This document shows, in pieces, positions 9,529 through 18,367 of a stretch of 64,000 nt of DNA (the stretch's first letter is position 1; each line of letters begins with the position of its first letter). The stretch comes from Pseudideonella sakaiensis (lineage in GTDB: Bacteria; Pseudomonadota; Gammaproteobacteria; Burkholderiales; Burkholderiaceae_C). The notes beneath the pieces were generated by a model, which was given only the letters and a program-made list of their open reading frames with translations, did no database searches and was not told the origin of the DNA. Location of the stretch: contig NZ_BBYR01000009.1 of NCBI RefSeq assembly GCF_001293525.1, forward strand, positions 45,790 to 109,789. Direction: 5' to 3'. The translations under genes and the position numbers were made by a program.

Positions 9529-10666
9529 GGCCGGCGGGGGCCGGGCCGCACCGAGCCCGCCCGGTGGGGACCGGAAGGCCCGGGCCGGTGCGGCGACGGG
9601 CGTGGAGCGGCGCGCCGCGCCGGCGACGGCCGCGGGCCCGCTGCCGGCCGAAGACCTGCCGTGGCTGGCGGCGCCGCTGCAGCTCGCGCTGCAGCGCCAG
9701 CGCGGCCACGCGCTGCTGGTGACCGGCCCGGCCGACGCCGGGCCCTTCGCCTTCGGCCTCGCGCTGGCGCGGGCCTGGCTGTGCGAGGCGCCACCGGCCC
9801 CGGACGGCGAACCGCTCGCGCCCGCCCGCCCGGCCTGCGGCCACTGCGCGGGCTGCCGGCTCGGCGCCGCCGGCACCCACCCCGACCTGCGCCTGCTGCT
9901 GCCCGACGCGCTGCGCGAGGCCTGGGGCTGGGCGGCCGAGGAGGGCGGCGAGGCGCGTGCGTCGAAGGCCAAGCCGAGCCGCGAGATCAAGGTCGATGCG
10001 GTGCGCGCCGCCGTCGCCTTCGCGCAGTCGACCGCGTCGCGCGGCCGGAGCAAGGTGGTGCTGGTCCATCCCGCCGAGGACATGAACGGCATCGCGGCGA
10101 ACGCGCTGCTGAAGACGCTGGAGGAGCCGCCCGGCGCGGCCCGCTTCATCCTGTGCAGCGCCGCGCCGGCCGCGCTGCTGCCGACGATCCGCAGCCGCTG
10201 CCAGGCGGTGCCGCTGGCGCCGCCGCCGCCCGACCAGGCCCTGGCCTGGCTGGCCGGGCAGGGGATCGCGCAGCCGGAGGTGCTGCTGGCCGCCGCGGGT
10301 GGGCAGCCGCTGCGCGCGCTGCAGCGCGCGCACGACGGCCTGCAGGCCGCCGCGTGGACACAGCTGCCGCGCGAGCTGGCCGCCGGCCGACCCGGCGTGC
10401 TGGCGGGCTGGGCCCTGCCGCAGGTGGTGGAGGCGCTCCAGATGCTCTGCCATGACCTGATGTGCCGGGCTGCCGGGGCGTCGCCGCGCTACTTTCCGGC
10501 CGAAGCGCTGGCGCGCCTGCCGGCCGGGGGTGGCGCGGCGGCGCTCGCGCGCCACGGCGCCTGGCTGCGCGAGCTGCAGCGCCTGGCGCGCCATGCCGGC
10601 CACCCCTTCAGCCCCGCCCTCGCGGTGGAGGCCCTGGTGGCGCGGGCCCGTGAAGCGCTGAACTAA
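9512..10666 (+). CDS. holB: DNA polymerase III delta' subunit
   Basis: 384 residues. Clamp-loader subunit delta'. Visible parts are a zinc-binding cluster (CGHCAGC near residues 110-116), the [20 protein letters not shown] segment, and [18 protein letters not shown] followed by SRCQAVPL, which match the AAA+ sensor region of HolB/DnaX. The P-loop is degenerate (GPADAGPF), as expected for delta'. The first 45 residues are Ala/Gly/Arg-rich and poorly conserved, so the true start may be later. It starts inside tmk. Confidence 0.92.
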   Translation: MSAAGEAGGGRAAPSPPGGDRKARAGAATGVERRAAPATAAGPLPAEDLPWLAAPLQLALQRQRGHALLVTGPADAGPFAFGLALARAWLCEAPPAPDGEPLAPARPACGHCAGCRLGAAGTHPDLRLLLPDALREAWGWAAEEGGEARASKAKPSREIKVDAVRAAVAFAQSTASRGRSKVVLVHPAEDMNGIAANALLKTLEEPPGAARFILCSAAPAALLPTIRSRCQAVPLAPPPPDQALAWLAGQGIAQPEVLLAAAGGQPLRALQRAHDGLQAAAWTQLPRELAAGRPGVLAGWALPQVVEALQMLCHDLMCRAAGASPRYFPAEALARLPAGGGAAALARHGAWLRELQRLARHAGHPFSPALAVEALVARAREALN

Positions 10667-10676
10667 ACTCGACCGG

Positions 10677-11090
10677 ATGAACGATTTCGGGGCCCGCACC
10701 ATCCCCGGCGCGCTGAACGGCCTGCCGAACCTGCCGACCGGCGTGGCGGCGGCGCGCCCGAGCGTGATCCAGCTGGTGTTCCGCGAGAAGGGCGCGCTCT
10801 ATGCCGCCTACGTGCCGCTCATGAGCGACGGGGGCCTGTTCGTGCCCACCACGCGCGACTACCGGCTCGGCGACGACATCTACCTGCTGCTCACGCTGCC
10901 GGGCGACCCGCAACGCTACCCGGTGGCGGGCAAGGTCGGCTGGATCACGCCGGCCAATGCGTCCGGCGGGCGCACCCAGGGCGTGGGCGTGCGTTTCCCG
11001 AGCGACGAGAAGACGCGCGCGCTGAAGCTCAAGATCGAGGAGATCCTCGGCACCAGCATCGCGTCGAACAAGCCGACGCAGACGATCTAG
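10677..11090 (+). CDS. pilZ: PilZ-domain protein (type IV pilus PilZ type)
   Basis: 137 residues, 10 nt after holB. The core (LYAAYVPLMSDGGLFVPTTRDYRLGDDIYLLLTLPG ... GVGVRFP) matches the PilZ proteins located after holB in many proteobacteria and required for type IV pilus biogenesis. The N-terminal RxxxR c-di-GMP motif is not apparent, again as in canonical PilZ, so direct c-di-GMP binding is doubtful. Symbol given on synteny plus domain. Confidence 0.85.
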   Translation: MNDFGARTIPGALNGLPNLPTGVAAARPSVIQLVFREKGALYAAYVPLMSDGGLFVPTTRDYRLGDDIYLLLTLPGDPQRYPVAGKVGWITPANASGGRTQGVGVRFPSDEKTRALKLKIEEILGTSIASNKPTQTI

Positions 11091-11173
11091 GCGCCAGGCG
11101 ACCGCCTCGGCGCCACGCCGCGCCGGTTCGCACCAGCCCCGCTGCCACGCCGCCTCCCCAGACCGGCCCGACG

Positions 11174-11965
11174 ATGTACTTCGATTCCCACTGCCATCTG
11201 AGCTTTCCGGAACTGCAGGCCCAGTGGCCCGCGGTGCGCGCGGCCATGCAGGCCGCGCGCGTCGACGGCGCCATCTGCATCTGCACCACGCTCGAAGAGT
11301 TCGAGGCCGTGCATGCGCTCGCGATGTCCGACGCCAGCCTGTGGGCCAGCGCGGGCGTGCACCCCGACAACGAGGGGGAGGGCGTGCGCGAGCCGGCGCT
11401 GGCGGACCTGCTCGCGCTGGCGGCCCGGCCGAAGGTGGTGGCGATCGGCGAGACCGGGCTCGACTATTACCGCCTGAACGGCCGCAGCCACGCCGACATG
11501 GCCTGGCAGCGCGAGCGCTTCCGCGTGCACATCCGCGCGTCCCGCGAGACCGGGCTGCCGCTCGTGATCCACACCCGCAGCGCCTCCGACGACACCCTCG
11601 CCATCCTGCGCGAGGAGGGCGCCAGGCACGGGGTCTTCCACTGCTTCACCGAGACCGAGGCGGTCGCGCGCGAGGCGCTCGCGCTCGGCTTCCACATCTC
11701 CTTCTCCGGCATCCTGACCTTCCGCAACGCCGTCGAGCTGCGCGAGGTCGCGCGCTGGGTCCCGCTCGAGCGTTGCCTGATCGAGACCGACAGCCCCTAC
11801 CTCGCGCCGGTGCCGATGCGCGGCAAGCTCAACACGCCGGCGCTGGTGCCGCACGTCGCGGCGCAGCTCGCCGAGCTGAAGGGGCTGCCGGTGGAAACCG
11901 TCGCGGCAGCCACCACGGCGAACGCGCGGCGGCTGTTCGCCTTGCCGGCCACGCCGACCGAATGA
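11174..11965 (+). CDS. TatD-family metal-dependent DNase
   Basis: 263 residues. The amidohydrolase-type metal site is visible in DSHCHLSF at the N-terminus, GETGLDYY near residue 95, HTRSASDDT near residue 130, HCFTE near residue 155 and ETDSPYL near residue 200. TatD proteins are 3'-5' exonucleases implicated in oxidative DNA damage repair. The family paralogue (TatD, YcfH or YjjV) is not decided; position after holB/pilZ suggests YcfH-type. Its stop overlaps the next ATG (ATGA). Confidence 0.92.
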   Translation: MYFDSHCHLSFPELQAQWPAVRAAMQAARVDGAICICTTLEEFEAVHALAMSDASLWASAGVHPDNEGEGVREPALADLLALAARPKVVAIGETGLDYYRLNGRSHADMAWQRERFRVHIRASRETGLPLVIHTRSASDDTLAILREEGARHGVFHCFTETEAVAREALALGFHISFSGILTFRNAVELREVARWVPLERCLIETDSPYLAPVPMRGKLNTPALVPHVAAQLAELKGLPVETVAAATTANARRLFALPATPTE

Positions 11966-12618
11966 AGCTCATGAAACACGTCAAGTTCCTGCTCCAACTC
12001 CTGGTCGCATCGCTTCTTCTGTCGCTGCAGCCGGCCCGTGCCGACGGCGTCGAGGACCTCCTGGTCGCGATCAACCGCGACGACCGCGGCGGCGTGCGGC
12101 GCCTGCTGGAGCGCGGCGTGGACCCGAATGCGCTCGATGCCAAGGGGCGCAACGGCCTGAGCTTCGCGCTGCTGAACGACTCGCTGGCGGCCGCCGAGGT
12201 GCTGCTCGCCGATCCGAAGGTCGACGTGAACCGCCTGAACGCGGCCGGCGAGTCGCCGCTGATGATCGCCGCGCTGCGCGGCAACCTCGACTGGTGCAAG
12301 CGCCTGGTGGCGCGCGGTGCGAAGGTCAACCACGACGGCTGGAGCGCGCTGCACTACGCCGCCAGCGGCCCCAATGCCGCGATCGTCGACTGGCTGATCG
12401 GCCTCGGCGCGAACGTGGAGGGGCGCTCGCCGAACGGCACCACGCCCCTGATGATGGCGGCGCGCTACGGCCCGGAGGACGCGGTCGACCGGCTGCTGGC
12501 GGCGCGGGCCGAGATCCGTGCCACCAACGAGCAGGACCTGAACGCGGTGGACTTCGCGCGGCTCGGCGGCCGCGAATCGCTGATGCGCCGGCTCGCGCGG
12601 CTGCTGCCGGCGCAGTGA
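11962..12618 (+). CDS. Exported ankyrin-repeat protein
   Basis: 218 residues. Residues 1-26 are a signal peptide (MKLMKHVKFLLQLLVASLLL, cleavage after PARA). The rest is about four to five ankyrin repeats, e.g. DAKGRNGLSFALLNDSLAAAEVLL, NAAGESPLMIAALRGNLDWCKRLV, DGWSALHYAASGPNAAIVDWLI and NGTTPLMMAARYGPEDAVDRLL. It probably works as a periplasmic protein-binding scaffold. It is coupled to tatD through a 4-nt overlap; an alternative start is ATG 11971. Partner is unknown. Confidence 0.88.
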   Translation: MKLMKHVKFLLQLLVASLLLSLQPARADGVEDLLVAINRDDRGGVRRLLERGVDPNALDAKGRNGLSFALLNDSLAAAEVLLADPKVDVNRLNAAGESPLMIAALRGNLDWCKRLVARGAKVNHDGWSALHYAASGPNAAIVDWLIGLGANVEGRSPNGTTPLMMAARYGPEDAVDRLLAARAEIRATNEQDLNAVDFARLGGRESLMRRLARLLPAQ

Positions 12619-12873
12619 GCGTCTCCAGGGCCGGGCGGTGCCCGGCCCGCCCCCCGCGGCGGTCGAGTCATCTCGAGCGCGACGCGGGGAAGGGCGGCGC
12701 CTGCGGCGGCGGCCAAGTCCGCGCCTAAGCCAACGGCCGATGGGCGAGGGCGCCCTGTCGGACAGGCTTGTCAGTCAAGCACCGACACGGCGGATGGGAG
12801 GCCCCCGACTGCGGGCCCCCGCGGCGGCTCCTACAGTGACACGCATCGACACATGCTGTCGCAGGAGGTCACG
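12619..12873. other. Non-coding stretch before the 75-residue gene
   Basis: No gene seen. TTGTCA at 12768-12773 resembles a -35 element but no convincing -10 lies 16-18 nt after it; TACAGT at 12832-12837 resembles a -10 without a good -35. The strand that counts is +, given the strong ribosome binding site at 12864-12870. Confidence 0.35.
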
Positions 12874-13101
12874 ATGCACACGCTCAACCCGTCCGTCCCG
12901 AACCCGTTCGCCATGCTGATCGACCCGCAGGCCGTCGTCACCGCGATGGACCGCTCGGACCGCCTGGCGCGCCTGAAGCGCAAGATCTACCGTCCGCTCG
13001 ACAAGCCCCTGCTGGCGCGCCAGGACGGCACCGCCGACTACGACCGCGAGATCGACGACGACGCGGACGAGGCCGACGACGGCGTCGGGCTCGACGGCTG
13101 A
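12874..13101 (+). CDS. Small acidic-tailed protein of unknown function
   Basis: 75 residues. AGGAGGT (12864-12870) precedes the ATG at optimal distance and decides this start over the ATG at 12853. The middle (DRSDRLARLKRKIYRPLDKPLL) is basic and looks like a conserved motif of small betaproteobacterial proteins; the C-terminus is strongly acidic (EIDDDADEADD). No signal peptide, no membrane segment, no cysteine. The charge segregation could suit a nucleic-acid- or protein-binding role, but nothing is established. Monocistronic. Confidence 0.65.
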   Translation: MHTLNPSVPNPFAMLIDPQAVVTAMDRSDRLARLKRKIYRPLDKPLLARQDGTADYDREIDDDADEADDGVGLDG

Positions 13102-13279
13102 CGAGAGCGTTCCCGGCCGGCCGCACCGCCCCGCGGCTCGGCCGTCCGGCGAGGTCTCCGGTCGCCGGTCTCCGGTCGCTGCCGTGCCATGATCACGGCA
13201 TGGCGTTCTTACCAGCGCAGCCGGCACCGAGGTCCCGACGAGATCGACCCGGGTCCGCCACGAGCGTGACGCAGCCAAG

Positions 13280-14416
13280 GTGAGCGAGGAGCTGCGCCGC
13301 GTCGGCGGCTCGCCCCGCGAGCCGCTCCCCGATGCGCTGCGCGCGCTGGCACTCCTGGCGGTCCTGCTGGTCAACGCGCTCGGCTACCCCGACGCCCCGC
13401 ACGGACCATCTCTCGGCATCGCCCGCCCCGACGGCGCGCTGTCCGCGTCGATCACGCAGGCCGTGGTCGCCGGGCTGCTGCAGGGCAAGGGCTATCCGAT
13501 CCTGGCCTTCCTGTTCGGGCTCTCGATGGTGCTGGCGGCGCGGGGCAGGGCGCGTGAACAGCGTCGCATGCGCGGCGTGCAGCGGCGGCGCCGGCTGCTG
13601 TCGCTCGGCGTCGCGCACGGCGTCTTCGTCTACTTCGGCGACATCCTCACGCTCTATGCGCTGGTCGGCCGACGGCTCCACGAGCGACTCCACCAGCCCT
13701 GGCGCCCGCTGCGGCGACATCTGCGCCGCGCCCTCGCCGTGGCCGTCCTCGCCAAGCTCGCCTTCATCGCGCTGCACCTCGTGCCGACCCTGGGCCAGGG
13801 GCTGCCGGCGCTGCCGCCACCGCCCGGCCTCGCGGCCGTCGATTCGCCGGGTGCCTTCGTCGCGCTGAACGCCCGGACCTACCTCGTCTGGCTGTTCGGC
13901 AGCCTGCTCTTCGCCGGCCCGGTCGTCTACCTCTGCATGCTGGCCGGCGGGATCGCCGGCCGGCTGCGCCTGCTCACCCACCGCCGCTGGCGCGCCGCAC
14001 TGGGCCGCGTGGCCCGCCGCGCGGGACCGCCGCTGCTCGCGGCCAACCTGGCCCTCGGCGTCGCCATCGCCCGGCACGGCAACGACCCCGACGCCGCGCC
14101 GGCACTGGCCATCGCCGGCGAGCTCCTCTACCTGCCGCTGGCAGCCGCCATCGTCGCTGCCGTCGCCCATGCCTCCAGCGGCGGCCGCGCCGGCTGGTGC
14201 CGAGCCCTCGCACCGCTCGGCCAGCGCAGCCTCACGCTCTACATCGGCCACGGGCTGCTGTGCATCGCGCTCTACGCCGGCATCGGCCTCGCGCTGCAGC
14301 CCGCCACCTGGCTGGCCGCGACCCTGGCCGCGCTGCTCTGGCTGCTCGCGCTCGGGCTCGCACAGCGCTGGCCACAGGTACAGGGGCCGCTGGAGCGCTG
14401 GATGGCGCGGCCGTGA
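13280..14416 (+). CDS. DUF418-family multi-pass membrane protein
   Basis: 378 residues from a GTG. The opening PDALRALALLAVLLVNALGYPD matches the start of DUF418/YeiB-like inner membrane proteins (DALRGFALLGILLVN). Eight or so hydrophobic helices are visible, and the C-terminal LAPLGQRSLTLYIGHGLL segment matches the DUF418 domain proper (GRMALTNYLLQS type). Function unknown; the superfamily relates to acyltransferase-like membrane proteins. The ribosome binding site is weak, so the start has some doubt. A 10-bp tandem repeat begins at its last codons. Confidence 0.8.
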   Translation: MSEELRRVGGSPREPLPDALRALALLAVLLVNALGYPDAPHGPSLGIARPDGALSASITQAVVAGLLQGKGYPILAFLFGLSMVLAARGRAREQRRMRGVQRRRRLLSLGVAHGVFVYFGDILTLYALVGRRLHERLHQPWRPLRRHLRRALAVAVLAKLAFIALHLVPTLGQGLPALPPPPGLAAVDSPGAFVALNARTYLVWLFGSLLFAGPVVYLCMLAGGIAGRLRLLTHRRWRAALGRVARRAGPPLLAANLALGVAIARHGNDPDAAPALAIAGELLYLPLAAAIVAAVAHASSGGRAGWCRALAPLGQRSLTLYIGHGLLCIALYAGIGLALQPATWLAATLAALLWLLALGLAQRWPQVQGPLERWMARP

Positions 14417-14480
14417 GTGGCCGTGAGTGGCCGTGAGTGGCCGTGAGGGGCCGTGAGGGGCCGTGAGGGGCCGTGAGGGG
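14411..14480. repeat. Seven-copy 10-bp tandem repeat
   Basis: Seven head-to-tail units in register: three CCGTGAGTGG (14411-14440) then four CCGTGAGGGG (14441-14480). The first unit contains the TGA stop of the DUF418 gene. The two homogeneous blocks suggest expansion by slippage. No spacers, so not CRISPR. Confidence 0.95.
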
Positions 14481-14695
14481 CCGGGCGGAGGCCGACGCGA
14501 GGATGCGACGGAGCCGGGAAAGCGTCGCCATGAATGCCGTTGTGAGCGCGACAATGTGTATTATGTTTACTATTGGAGGCCCGTTGGGCAGGAGGTCGCC
14601 GTCTTGCCAAGGCAGTCCCTGCCTGATCCCCACGCCACCCGGCGTCCGGTCGGCCGGCCCGGTTCCTCTCGGCTTCATCCGCGCAGGCGCGGTCG
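14481..14695. other. Non-coding or decayed stretch with an AT-rich island
   Basis: No intact gene. TTGTGA (14540-14545) and TATGTT (14562-14567), 16 nt apart, could be a promoter, followed by GGAGG at 14575-14579. It sits where a toxin-antitoxin promoter and antitoxin start would be expected relative to the toxin remnant downstream, but no antitoxin frame is recognisable. Confidence 0.35.
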
Positions 14696-14854
14696 ATGGC
14701 CGCCCGCGCCAAGGGCCTGGCTGCGGTCCACGGCGTGCCGGAGTTGCGGGAGCTGGTCGTCAAGCCCTGCGTTCTGCTCTATGCGCACAGCGCCGACCGG
14801 GTCGTGCTGCTCGCGCTGAAGCACGAGCGGCAGCTCGTGTTCGATAGGCCCTAG
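14696..14854 (+). pseudogene. C-terminal remnant of a RelE/ParE-family toxin
   Basis: Frame of 52 codons ending at TAG 14852-14854. The run VPELRELVVKPCVLLYAHSA, followed by DRVVLLALKHERQL, matches the final beta-sheet of RelE/ParE toxins (typical pattern G-x-RELVV-x-PYVLLYR...VLLLALRHxRQ). The N-terminal helices of the fold are missing, and upstream codons in the frame show no toxin similarity, so the gene is truncated. It could in principle be expressed from ATG 14696 but would not fold as a complete toxin. Confidence 0.5.
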
Positions 14855-14915
14855 CGCCACGCCCTCCGGCGACATGCGGCGGCCCCTGGCAAGCGACAGC
14901 TCGGCTGGGCGCTGC

Positions 14916-15794
14916 TCAGCGCCCTGCCCCACGCACGATCTCGTCGACGAAGCGCGGCCAGAGCGCCTCGGGCAGGTCGTGGCCCATGCCGTCGATCGTC
15001 ACCAGGCGGGCCTGCGGGATCAGGCGGGCCAGGTCGTGGGCGGCAGCGACGGGAACGAGGGGATCGTGCTCGCCGTGCAGCACGGTGGTCGGGCACCGGA
15101 TCTCGGGCAGCATGCGCGAGCGGTCGCCGTCGGCGGCGATGGCGACGAACTGGCGGGCGGTGCCGTCGGGGCGGTGGCTGCGCCGGACGGCGGTGGCCAC
15201 GCGACGGCGCAGCTCGTCGGGCGGGGTCGGCCAGCGCGGGCTGCCGATCGCACGGTGGATGCGCACCAGGTGCGCGATGGCGGCGTCGCGGTCGTCCGGA
15301 CGAGGCGGCGTCAGCAGCAGCGTGGCGAGGCGCCAGTGCGGGCCGGGCAGCGTCGGGGCGCCGCTGGAGGTCATCACGAGGCCCAGGCTGCGGACGCGGT
15401 GCGGATGCCGGTGCGCGAGGTGCTGGGCGATCATGCCGCCCATCGAGGCGCCCCAGACGTGGGCGCTTCGCAGGCCGAGCGCCTCGAGCACGCCGGCGCA
15501 GTCGTCGGCCATGTCGGCGAGCGTGTAGGCCGGGCGCAGCGGCCATCCGCCGCGGTGGCGCAGCGCCTCGAGCCAGAGCGCGGGCCGGCCGGCCGCGTCG
15601 AAGGACTGGCTGAGGCCGGCGTCGCGGTTGTCGAGGCGGACGACGCGGAAACCGCGCGCGACGAGCGCATCGACGAGGCCCTCGGGCCAGGCGATGAGCT
15701 GCATGCCCAGTCCCATCACCAGGAGCAGCGGTTCGCCGGCGGCGGGGCCGCGGTCGTCCACTTCGAGGTGGATGCCGTTGGCGCTCAGTTGCAT
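14916..15794 (-). CDS. Alpha/beta-fold hydrolase
   Basis: 292 residues from ATG 15794 (family N-terminus MQLSANGIHLEVDDRG). The LLLVMGLGMQ oxyanion region, RLDNRDAGLSQ, nucleophile elbow GASMGG near residue 110, and GMGHDLPE C-terminal histidine give a complete triad. Cytoplasmic. Family members include lactone, ester and haloperoxidase-like hydrolases, so the substrate is open. It is the last gene of a leftward group with another hydrolase and a wax ester synthase, hinting at lipid metabolism. Confidence 0.88.
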   Translation of the reverse strand: MQLSANGIHLEVDDRGPAAGEPLLLVMGLGMQLIAWPEGLVDALVARGFRVVRLDNRDAGLSQSFDAAGRPALWLEALRHRGGWPLRPAYTLADMADDCAGVLEALGLRSAHVWGASMGGMIAQHLAHRHPHRVRSLGLVMTSSGAPTLPGPHWRLATLLLTPPRPDDRDAAIAHLVRIHRAIGSPRWPTPPDELRRRVATAVRRSHRPDGTARQFVAIAADGDRSRMLPEIRCPTTVLHGEHDPLVPVAAAHDLARLIPQARLVTIDGMGHDLPEALWPRFVDEIVRGAGR

Positions 15795-15932
15795 CGGGGC
15801 TCGGCTTCGGGGCGCTGGGTTGGTCGCGGGGCGGCGGTGGCCGTGGGCTCGGCCTCGCGTGCGGCACGCCACGTGCCGTGCACGGGCCCGCGCGGGTCGT
15901 CGAGCGCGCGGCGCCTGGCGGCTGCGGGCCGT

Positions 15933-16730
15933 TCAGCCCGGCATGCCGGTGCGGAAGAACCAGCGCCGCAGCCCCGCCGCCTCGAACGGCTGCCAGGCCT
16001 GTGCCGGCTGGGCCAGGCGGTCGGCGATGACGTACAGCGCCAGCGGGTTCATGCCCATGCCGACGTGGCTGGCATGCAGCTCGATGTTCTCGACCCGGGG
16101 GCCGGCCTGGTCGACGCTGCAGTGCCAGGCGACGACGCCGTCGGTGCGGGAGTAGATCGAGGTGGTCGGCACCGGCGGGGCCTGGCGGATGGCGGCGAGC
16201 TGCTCGGGGTGGGGCGCGCCCTGCCCGCTGACGAATTCGTAGAAGCGCCAGGCGTTGGTGGCGCGCGGGTGGCCGGCGAAGGGGGTGCCGAGGGTGATCA
16301 CGCTGCGCACGCGGTCCGGGAACTCCTTCGCCAGCTCGCGTGCATAGATGCCGCCCAGGCTCCAGCCGATCAGGCTGAGCGGCTGCTGGTAGCGCTGCCA
16401 GAGCCTCTCCAGGCGCTCGCGCGCGGCCTCGAGCACGCCGACGCGCGGCCCGAAGTTGAAGCCCTGCTTCCAGCCATGGGCCGGGTAGCCGCGGTGCCGC
16501 AGGAAGCCGCGCAGCGGCGCCGTCGACAGGTCGTTGGCGCCGAGCCCGGGGTAGACCAGGACCGGGTGGCCATCGCCCTTGGGCAGGCGGCGCAGCCAGG
16601 GGGTCGCGGCCAGCATCGCCGCCCATTCCCACGGCGCGCGGCCCTCGAGCAGCAGCAGCAGCGGGCCCGGGGGGCGGTGATTGTCCGGCGGGGCCGGCGC
16701 AGCGGCCGGGGCCGCGGAGGGGGATGCCAT
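15933..16730 (-). CDS. Lipase-like alpha/beta hydrolase
   Basis: 265 residues. YPGLGANDLSTAPLRGFLRHRGYPAHGW is typical of lipase/PGAP1-like acylhydrolases; nucleophile motif GWSLGG near residue 125; ITLGTPFAGHP and the conserved C-terminal SRTDGVVAW and ASHVGMG (His) complete the catalytic pattern. A Pro/Ala-rich N-terminus lacks a classical signal peptide. It lies directly after the WS/DGAT gene on the same strand, which suggests turnover or synthesis of acylglycerols or wax esters. Substrate not determined. Confidence 0.85.
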   Translation of the reverse strand: MASPSAAPAAAPAPPDNHRPPGPLLLLLEGRAPWEWAAMLAATPWLRRLPKGDGHPVLVYPGLGANDLSTAPLRGFLRHRGYPAHGWKQGFNFGPRVGVLEAARERLERLWQRYQQPLSLIGWSLGGIYARELAKEFPDRVRSVITLGTPFAGHPRATNAWRFYEFVSGQGAPHPEQLAAIRQAPPVPTTSIYSRTDGVVAWHCSVDQAGPRVENIELHASHVGMGMNPLALYVIADRLAQPAQAWQPFEAAGLRRWFFRTGMPG

Positions 16731-16876
16731 GGGGTCGTGGGAACGGTGACCGCTGCATGGTAGCGGGCCATCGCGGCGCGCAGTGGAGCGGGCTCTCGAA
16801 TCCGCGCGCCCGGCGGGCGCTGCGGCAACGGAGCGCCGGGCCGGCGCCGCGCGCACGGAGCGCGCCGGGCCGCCGC

Positions 16877-18367
16877 TCAAGCAGAGGCCCATTGCAGCAG
16901 CGCCTCGAGCTCCTCGCGCATCGCGGCCGCGAGCACCTGGACGTCGGGCATCGCCCGGCCGCAGGCCATCAGTCCGACGTCGAGCGACTGGTCGTAGGTC
17001 TGGACCGTGATGTTCAGCGCGAGACCATGCACCACGATCGAGGCCGGGTGGTTGCTCAGCATCCGCGCGCCCGCGAGGTAGAGCGGGAAGCCCGGGCCGG
17101 GCACGTTGGAGATGACCACGTTGGCGACCGGGGGGATGCGCTCGGCCAGGCGCGTGCGGCCGGCCAGGCGGGTGGCCGTGCCGAGCAGCCACGGCAGGCC
17201 GAGCGACGGGAAGTCCAGCGGCATCAGGGTCTTGATGCTGCCGAGGTTCTGCTTCATCGACGCGCTGGCGGCACGCAGGTAGGCCACGCGCTCGGCCCGG
17301 TCGGCCAGGTGGGTGCCGAGTTTCACCAGGGTCATCGCGGCCTGGTTGTTCGCGGTGGCGTCGCCGGCGGCCCGCAGCGAGACCGGCACCGCCGCGACCA
17401 GCGAGCGCCGCGGCAGGCCCGGCCGGCCCTGGGCCGCGGCCTGCAGGAACCAGTGCCGCAACGCGCCGCTGCAGACCATCATCACCACGTCGTTCAGGCT
17501 CGCATCGAGCGCCTTGCGCAGCAGCTTCAGCTCACGCAGCGGCAGGCCGACGGTGGCGAAGGCGCGCGTCTCGGTGACCGAGGCGTTGAACGGCGTGCGC
17601 GGTGCCAGGCCGAGGTTGCCCACCACCGCGCGGCTGGCTCCGGCCGCCGCCTCCGCGGGCGGCCGCAGCAGCGCGCGCAGGCGCTGCACCGCGCTGCCGG
17701 CCAGGCCGCCCAGGCCCTGGCGCGCCATCTGCCCGAGGGCGACCGCGGAGCCGGGCACCGCCTTGATCAGGCCGCCGACCTGGCGCAACTCGTTGCTCAG
17801 CAGGCCGCCCAGCAGCTGTGGCGTGCCGAGCCGGAAGCGCCGCGCCGGCCGCGCGGCGACGGCCACGTCGCGCGGCTCGGGCGTGGTGTCCAGCAGCGCC
17901 TGCGCCAGCGCGACGGCGGCCTGGCCGTCGACGGCGGCATGGTGCAGCTGGGTGTAGAGCGCGACGCGCCGGCGCCGGTCCGGCCCCGGTGCGAGGCCCT
18001 CGATGACGTGGAAGCGCCACAGCGGCCGCTCGCGGTCGAGCAGCACCGGGTGCAGCCGGCCGACCAGCGCCTCCAGTTCCGCCAGCCCGCTGCCCGCCGG
18101 CAGCCGGTGCTCGACGACGTGCCAGGCCAGGTCGGGCACGGCCGGCTCCCACGCGGGGTTCGCCAGGTTCAAGGGCATCGGCACCAGCCGGCGCCGCAAG
18201 GGCGGCGCGATCGGCAGGCGGCTCGCGACGTGGCGGCGCAGCGCGGCAGCGAAGCGCCCGCGCGTGCCGGGGGCCCGCTCGAACAGGTGCAGCGCGCCGA
18301 CGTGCATCGGCATCTGCGGGGTTTCGAGGTGCAGGAACACGGCGTCGAGGCCGGAGAGCTGCTTCAT
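16877..18367 (-). CDS. Wax ester synthase/diacylglycerol acyltransferase (WS/DGAT)
   Basis: 496 residues starting MKQLSGLDAVFLHLET, the normal family start and length. The catalytic HHxxxDG motif is present as HHAAVDG at residues 142-148. The PLW motif (RPLWRFHVIEG, about 114-124), the ND motif (SLNDVVMMVCSGAL) and NVVISNVPGPGFPLYLAGA near the C-terminus complete the family pattern. The enzyme joins acyl-CoA to diacylglycerol or fatty alcohol, making storage triacylglycerols or wax esters at the membrane. It is the first gene of a leftward trio with two hydrolases. Confidence 0.93.
   Translation of the reverse strand: MKQLSGLDAVFLHLETPQMPMHVGALHLFERAPGTRGRFAAALRRHVASRLPIAPPLRRRLVPMPLNLANPAWEPAVPDLAWHVVEHRLPAGSGLAELEALVGRLHPVLLDRERPLWRFHVIEGLAPGPDRRRRVALYTQLHHAAVDGQAAVALAQALLDTTPEPRDVAVAARPARRFRLGTPQLLGGLLSNELRQVGGLIKAVPGSAVALGQMARQGLGGLAGSAVQRLRALLRPPAEAAAGASRAVVGNLGLAPRTPFNASVTETRAFATVGLPLRELKLLRKALDASLNDVVMMVCSGALRHWFLQAAAQGRPGLPRRSLVAAVPVSLRAAGDATANNQAAMTLVKLGTHLADRAERVAYLRAASASMKQNLGSIKTLMPLDFPSLGLPWLLGTATRLAGRTRLAERIPPVANVVISNVPGPGFPLYLAGARMLSNHPASIVVHGLALNITVQTYDQSLDVGLMACGRAMPDVQVLAAAMREELEALLQWASA

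Noticed and set aside
13153..13207. Tandem 13-bp repeat (GGTCTCCGGTCGC) and a GCCATG...CATGGC inverted repeat before the DUF418 gene
   Set aside because: Too short and too GC-rich to claim a function; no promoter fits around them.
14411..14480. CRISPR array
   Set aside because: Repeats are directly adjacent without spacers and only 10 bp long.
13193..14554. Long minus-strand frame opposite the DUF418 gene
   Set aside because: Gln/Arg/Gly-rich shadow with no start signal; the + strand protein has clear membrane helices and family motifs.
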